A stretch of 64,000 nucleotides of DNA from Streptomyces sp. NBC_01669 (GTDB taxonomy: Bacteria; Actinomycetota; Actinomycetes; Streptomycetales; Streptomycetaceae): positions 6,138,001 to 6,202,000 of the forward strand of contig NZ_JAPEQG010000001.1 of assembly GCF_026339735.1 (NCBI RefSeq), read 5' to 3'. Below the pieces are notes generated by a model that saw nothing but the letters and a program-made list of their open reading frames with translations, had not been told where the DNA came from and ran no database searches. The position numbers and the translations under genes are program-made. Of this stretch, positions 60,657-64,000 are shown in pieces (position 1 is the stretch's first letter; each line of letters begins with the position of its first letter).

Positions 60657-61610
60657 TCAGCTGTCCGCCTGCGTGCCGCTCGCCCGACGACGCAGGAGCC
60701 AGGCTCCGCCGACGGCGGACGCGGCGAGAACGCCGGCACCCGCCGCGATCTGGGAGGTGTCCGGACGGACGCTGCCGCCTACACCAGTTTTGACGTGCCC
60801 GGAGGGAGAGGTGGGCACGGTGGAGCTGTCCTGACCGCGTCCGTTTCCGGTGTCGCGGCCGGTGTCCTGACTGCGTCCGTTCCCGGTGTCGCCACCGGTG
60901 TTCTGGCCGCGTCCGTTCCCGGTGTCGCGCCCGCTCTGGCCTCCGGTGTCGCGACCGGTGTTCTGGCCTCCGGTGTCGCGCCCGCTCTGACCGCCGGTGT
61001 CGCGACCGGTGTTCTGGCCTCCGGTGTCGCGCCCGCTCTGACCGCCGGTATTGCGCCCGCTCTCGTTCCCGGTGGAGGAGCCGATGCTGCCGAAGGGGTT
61101 CTGGTTCCCGAGGAGGCTCTCGCCCCTGGCGGCCAGGTCGTCGAGGGAAGGCACCCCGAAGCCGTTGTCCGTGTCGTCGCCGGAGGCGTTGTCCTCCACG
61201 GCGTCGGCCGTGGCGCCCGCTGCGGCGTTCTTCGCGGTGTCCGCAGCCTTCACCCGCAGCGTTCCGGTGGCCCCTTTGCCGTTCTCGCAGGACACGTCGA
61301 TGCTGTACCGACCCGCCTCGGTCATCGTCGGCACCGTGAACGTGCCGACCACCACCTCCTTGCGGGTGGTGGGCCCCAGCTTGAAGTCCCCTGCTTCCAG
61401 GGAGTTCGTATCCCCGGTGGCCTTCGCGCCGTTCCCGCAAGCGGTGGTGTTCACCGTGACTGTGGTGCCCGGTGCCACGTCCGCCGGTGATATCTCCAGC
61501 TGACCGAGGTCCCCTGCATACGCGGGCGTCGCGGCGGTGGACAGGCCGAGCGCGGCAGCGGTGAGCGCCGCGGCGGCGGTGCCGGTCACGAGGCGGGCAG
61601 GACGGCGCAT
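60657..61610 (-). CDS. Repeat-rich, membrane-tethered surface protein (317 aa)
   Basis: Signal peptide (RLVTGTAAAALTAAALGLSTAATPAYA), an Ig-like domain (LEISPADVAPGTTVTVNTTACG...SIDVSCENGKGATGTL), then a disordered Gly/Arg/Asp/Thr/Gln stalk of 17-residue repeats (SGRDTGGQNTGRDTGGQ) turning into 12-residue repeats (DTGRDTGNGRGQ). The end has a helix (IAAGAGVLAASAVGGAWLL) and RRR, like a sortase signal but with no LPXTG or LAXTG; the conserved-looking SGHVKTGVGGS precedes it. ATG 61610 has AGGA upstream. Confidence 0.85.
   Translation of the reverse strand: MRRPARLVTGTAAAALTAAALGLSTAATPAYAGDLGQLEISPADVAPGTTVTVNTTACGNGAKATGDTNSLEAGDFKLGPTTRKEVVVGTFTVPTMTEAGRYSIDVSCENGKGATGTLRVKAADTAKNAAAGATADAVEDNASGDDTDNGFGVPSLDDLAARGESLLGNQNPFGSIGSSTGNESGRNTGGQSGRDTGGQNTGRDTGGQSGRDTGGQNTGRDTGGQSGRDTGNGRGQNTGGDTGNGRSQDTGRDTGNGRGQDSSTVPTSPSGHVKTGVGGSVRPDTSQIAAGAGVLAASAVGGAWLLRRRASGTQADS
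60838..61060. repeat. Stalk-coding tandem repeats (51 and 36 bp)
   Basis: DNA repeats underlying the Gly/Asp/Arg-rich stalk: about two and a half 51-bp units, then three 36-bp units. Such repeats change copy number easily. Confidence 0.7.
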
Positions 61611-61972
61611 GGGGGTTCCTCCGAGCAGGGGCGCTGGTGGGGCATCTCCTGATGCAGAGCTAACGGGCGGCGCGCCACCCATGCATGCTGACACTGAGTC
61701 AGCTTTCACTCGACCGGTCCGGGCCGGACCCTTTGTCGAGCGGTAAGTGTGCAGGTCACGGCGGTGATGAGAGGGTGTGTGGCGGGTCTCGCGACACACC
61801 GTGCTGATCGGGTGACGAGCCGCGAGGAATGAGTGCCGCACATCACATGCATGGCCTCGTCGGCCCCGGGCACACGCATGACACCCCCCACGGGACGGCT
61901 TTCCCCCCGCCGCCCCAGGCCGCCGCCCTCATCGGACCCACCCCCCTGGGCCCGATGGGGGCGGTCCCGCCG
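61611..61972. other. Spacer upstream of the sortase operon
   Basis: 362 bp. Contains GCTGAC-N5-GTCAGC (61687-61703), a hairpin or operator about 80 bp before the surface protein. No gene seen. Confidence 0.4.
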
Positions 61973-62443
61973 TCACTCGGGAGCGATGGCGGACCAGGTG
62001 ACGACCGGCGGCCGGACGCGGGCGCAGAGCGGCTGCCCCTTGGCGTCGGAGAGGCGCAGGCGTGCGGTGAGGTGTCCGGAGCGCACGGCGGCCTCGAGTA
62101 CGGCCGGATCGACGTCGCCGAACATCAGCTTGGCCCGCCGGAACATGGAGAAGACGCCGTGATCGTCCACGGTGCCCCAGGACAGATAGACGAAGCGCCC
62201 GCCGAGCCGGTTCTGCACGTACGGCCCGGTGACCGTGATGCCGTCGTCGGTCGCGGTGGCCGTGCAGTCCAGTGTCCATGAGGCCGACGGGGCGTCGCCG
62301 GGGCACAGTCCCAGCAGCTCACCGGGCCTGTCCTTGCGCTGTACGCCGACATGGATGTTCCGGGCGCCGGGGAAGTCGCTGTCGGCCCCGCAGGTGAGGC
62401 CGGGGAGGTCTGAGCCCTCGATGTGGATCTGCATGGCCTCCAT
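61973..62443 (-). CDS. DUF5990 family protein (156 aa)
   Basis: Small protein of a family common in Streptomyces: MQIHIEGSDLPGLTC, FPGARNIHVGVQRKDRPGELLGLCPGDAPSASW, and GPYVQNRLGGRFVYLSWGTVD are characteristic. Function unknown. Alternative ATG at 62434. Follows the aminotransferase gene with a 9-bp gap, likely the same transcript. Confidence 0.85.
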   Translation of the reverse strand: MEAMQIHIEGSDLPGLTCGADSDFPGARNIHVGVQRKDRPGELLGLCPGDAPSASWTLDCTATATDDGITVTGPYVQNRLGGRFVYLSWGTVDDHGVFSMFRRAKLMFGDVDPAVLEAAVRSGHLTARLRLSDAKGQPLCARVRPPVVTWSAIAPE

Positions 62444-62452
62444 GTTCCCGTC

Positions 62453-63244
62453 TCAGACGGTGTCCCAGGGCGCGGCCTCGTAGGCCAGCCCCACCCGCTT
62501 CATCAGTTCCTCGTCGACCACGAACTCCGTGTCGTCGATCCGCCGGATCGGCGCGATGCCCTGCGAGTTGGTGAGGAATGCCGACCGGTAGCCGCCGATC
62601 CCGTCCAGCGTCACCGGACGGCGTACGGACTCCAGCCCGGCGCCCGGAAGTTGCTGCTCCAGCAGGGCCATGGTGATGCCGAGCAGTGCGGGTGCGTCGG
62701 GCCAGACGACAGAAGTGCCGTCCCAGAAAGCGATGTTGGTGATCGCTCCTTCCGTCACCGTCCCGTCCGGTGCGATCAACAGTGCCTCGTCGAAGCCGGA
62801 GCGTGCGGCGAGTTGCCCGTAGTAGGTCTGGCCGAATTCGCCGGGGCGCTTGATGTGCGGGACGGTACGGACATACGGAACGGACATCAGGCTGTGCGGT
62901 TCGGTGGACTTCTGCGCCGGTCCGCGCACGGTGACCATGACGGTCGTCCCGGTGTCGCCCGGCGGCAGGAAGGCGTGCACCCGGGTCGAGGCGTCCCGTG
63001 CCCCGGCACTGTCCAGCGCGTGCCGGATCAGCTCGCGCACCCGGCCGCCGTCGAGCCCGTGGCCGAAGAGTTCCCGGTTGGCGGCGTCCAGCCGGGCCAG
63101 GTGGAGGGCGAGGCCGCGTACCCTCCCGTCCCTGACCTGCATGGCAGTGAAGTGGCCGTAGTTGGAGAATGCGGGGATCCGGAGATCCGCCTCCGTTGCG
63201 GCGTGTCCGTTGAACTCGACGTACAGGGGTGCGGCGGTCGTCAT
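62453..63244 (-). CDS. Class IV aminotransferase (263 aa)
   Basis: PLP enzyme of the BCAT/ADC-lyase fold type IV group. GFDEALLIAPDGTVTEGAITNIAFWDG is the signature; the lysine region near VPYVRTVPHIKRPGEFGQTYYG has a conserved K in the position used by this class. Product could be a branched-chain or D-amino-acid aminotransferase, or 4-amino-4-deoxychorismate lyase-like. ATG 63244; GTG 63253 also in frame. Confidence 0.88.
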   Translation of the reverse strand: MTTAAPLYVEFNGHAATEADLRIPAFSNYGHFTAMQVRDGRVRGLALHLARLDAANRELFGHGLDGGRVRELIRHALDSAGARDASTRVHAFLPPGDTGTTVMVTVRGPAQKSTEPHSLMSVPYVRTVPHIKRPGEFGQTYYGQLAARSGFDEALLIAPDGTVTEGAITNIAFWDGTSVVWPDAPALLGITMALLEQQLPGAGLESVRRPVTLDGIGGYRSAFLTNSQGIAPIRRIDDTEFVVDEELMKRVGLAYEAAPWDTV

Positions 63245-63281
63245 GTGTTCCACCGTATGCCGGAGAGGTGAGGGGCGGCGC

Positions 63282-63309
63282 TTGACCTCATCCTTGGTTG
63301 ACGTACGAG
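63282..63309 (+). promoter_or_regulatory. Candidate promoter of the FMN reductase gene
   Basis: TTGACC (63282-63287), 16-bp spacer, TACGAG (63304-63309), nine bases before the ATG with no ribosome site. Confidence 0.45.
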
Positions 63310-63318
63310 TCTCGCCGC

Positions 63319-63909
63319 ATGGAACTCACCACACCACCCCTGAAGGTCGCGGTCATCCTCGCCAGCAATCGCGAGGGCCGCTTCGCCCCGGTCGTCGCCG
63401 ACTGGTTCCTCTCCCGTACCGCCGGCCACCCGGGCATCGAGACCGACCTGATCGACGTCGCCGAACTCGATCTCCCGTTCGCGCTCACCTACCGCCCGGG
63501 ACCGGACGTACAGACCCGACTGGCGAGAGCGTCCCTCCGGTTGGCCGCCGCCGATGCCTTCGTCGTCGTCACGCCGGAGTACAACCACTCGTACCCCGCC
63601 CCGCTGAAGAACCTCATCGACTGGCATCACGCCGAATGGCAGGCCAAGCCCGTCGCCTTCGTCTCGTACGGGGGAGTGTCGGGTGGTCTGCGGGCCGTCG
63701 AACATCTTCGTCAGGTCTTCGCCGAGCTGCACGCCGTCTCCCTCCGCGACACCGTGTCGTTCCACAACGCGGGCGCTCTCTTCGACGACGAGGGTCGGCA
63801 CAAGGACCCCGTGGCCGTCGACGCGGCGGCGAAGACACTGCTCGACCAGTTGACCTGGTGGGGGAGTGCGCTGCGGGACGCCAAGGCGGTCCGCCCGTAC
63901 GGAGGCTGA
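63319..63909 (+). CDS. NADPH-dependent FMN reductase (196 aa)
   Basis: Flavodoxin-like quinone/azo reductase: VAVILASNREGRFAPVVADWFL binds the FMN phosphate, VVTPEYNHSYPAPLKNLIDW is the family signature (PEYN), and SYGGVSGGLRAVEHLRQVF follows. Length is normal. Divergent from the aminotransferase gene. Confidence 0.93.
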   Translation: MELTTPPLKVAVILASNREGRFAPVVADWFLSRTAGHPGIETDLIDVAELDLPFALTYRPGPDVQTRLARASLRLAAADAFVVVTPEYNHSYPAPLKNLIDWHHAEWQAKPVAFVSYGGVSGGLRAVEHLRQVFAELHAVSLRDTVSFHNAGALFDDEGRHKDPVAVDAAAKTLLDQLTWWGSALRDAKAVRPYGG

Positions 63910-63926
63910 TCGCTTCTCGGCTGGAC

Positions 63927-63959
63927 GCAGGTCCCGGCACCAGTGTGTCCGGGACCTGC
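63927..63959. terminator. Terminator after the FMN reductase gene
   Basis: GCAGGTCCCGG (63927-63937) pairs with CCGGGACCTGC (63949-63959), an 11-bp perfect stem, 18 bases after the stop. Confidence 0.7.
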
Positions 63960-63965
63960 TCCCTG

Positions 63966-64000
63966 TCAGCCGACCGAGACCGCGGACCAGGTCGCGGCCA
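63966..64000 (-). CDS. 3' tip of a further gene on the minus strand
   Basis: A TGA on the minus strand at 63968-63966 closes a frame reading ATWSAVSVG at its end, beside a bidirectional terminator. Only about ten codons are in the window, so no product can be named. Confidence 0.35.
   Translation of the reverse strand, partial: AATWSAVSVG

Noticed and set aside
60838..61060. CRISPR-like spaced repeats
   Set aside because: Repeats are in frame, contiguous, and encode a Gly-rich stalk; no spacers or cas genes.
59908..61440. 510-aa frame joining sortase to repeats
   Set aside because: The repeat part is the wrong frame of the surface protein; the sortase begins at GTG 60531 with its own ribosome site.

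Overview
This is a 64-kb stretch of a high-GC actinomycete chromosome, almost certainly Streptomyces. The evidence is the strong third-position GC bias, frequent GTG starts, 4-nt start/stop overlaps, terminators that are long GC-rich stems without U-tracts, rare TTA codons confined to regulators, a Streptomyces-type leuA leader, GlnR- and Zur-type boxes, and the gene order phoH-ybeY-CorC-MmcQ-era / leuA / recO-uppS / zur-znuBCA / glyS / dus / ppdK / nirBD, which I recall as conserved in this genus. I see no tRNA, rRNA, CRISPR array, transposase, integrase or plasmid/phage gene.

Layout. 1-7.6 kb: end of an adenosine deaminase, an MFS permease, a PfkB sugar kinase, then the RNA-quality operon phoH-ybeY-CorC/HlyC-MmcQ and a degenerate cytidine-deaminase-like protein. 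7.7-10.2 kb: two secreted/anchored proteins, one WxL-like and one DUF916-like (WxL-interacting). 10.2-15.7 kb: era; a protealysin-type M4 protease with its emfourin-type inhibitor; leuA behind a Leu-rich leader peptide; a TerB-like zinc-ribbon protein. 15.8-21.5 kb: an MMPL transporter with a NarL-type two-component system, then recO and uppS.

21.6-33.7 kb is an accessory block set between uppS and zur, which I expect to be neighbours elsewhere. It holds a KS-AT-ACP-alpha-oxoamine synthase megaenzyme (1581 aa), a TetR repressor, an MMPL exporter with a nitroreductase-like enzyme, a TTA-containing IclR regulator and a FabF-type ketosynthase. It looks like a compact pathway for an alkyl amino-ketone or alkyl-pyrroline-type lipid and is the best candidate for an undescribed system here. 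Two matching palindromes in the tetR/mmpL intergenic region are probable repressor sites.

33.7-38.7 kb: zinc homeostasis (zur, znuB, znuC, znuA with two Zur-type boxes) and glyS. 38.8-45.1 kb: TetR/aldo-keto reductase pair with a clear operator, a small DUF6243-type protein, and two DHA2 drug-efflux MFS genes around an XRE/MmyB-type regulator. 45.2-51.3 kb: dus and ppdK, separated by a structured 0.5-kb spacer, then a TTA-containing winged-helix regulator behind an attenuator-like leader. 51.3-54.6 kb: stress/metabolic singles (DUF4287-SRPBCC, VOC, SDR, PhoX-like Tat protein). 54.7-58.9 kb: assimilatory nitrite reductase operon (FAD protein, nirB, nirD) with a GlnR-like box. 59-62 kb: TSUP permease, and a class F sortase next to a repeat-rich surface protein. 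62-64 kb: DUF5990, class IV aminotransferase, FMN reductase and the 3' tip of a further gene.
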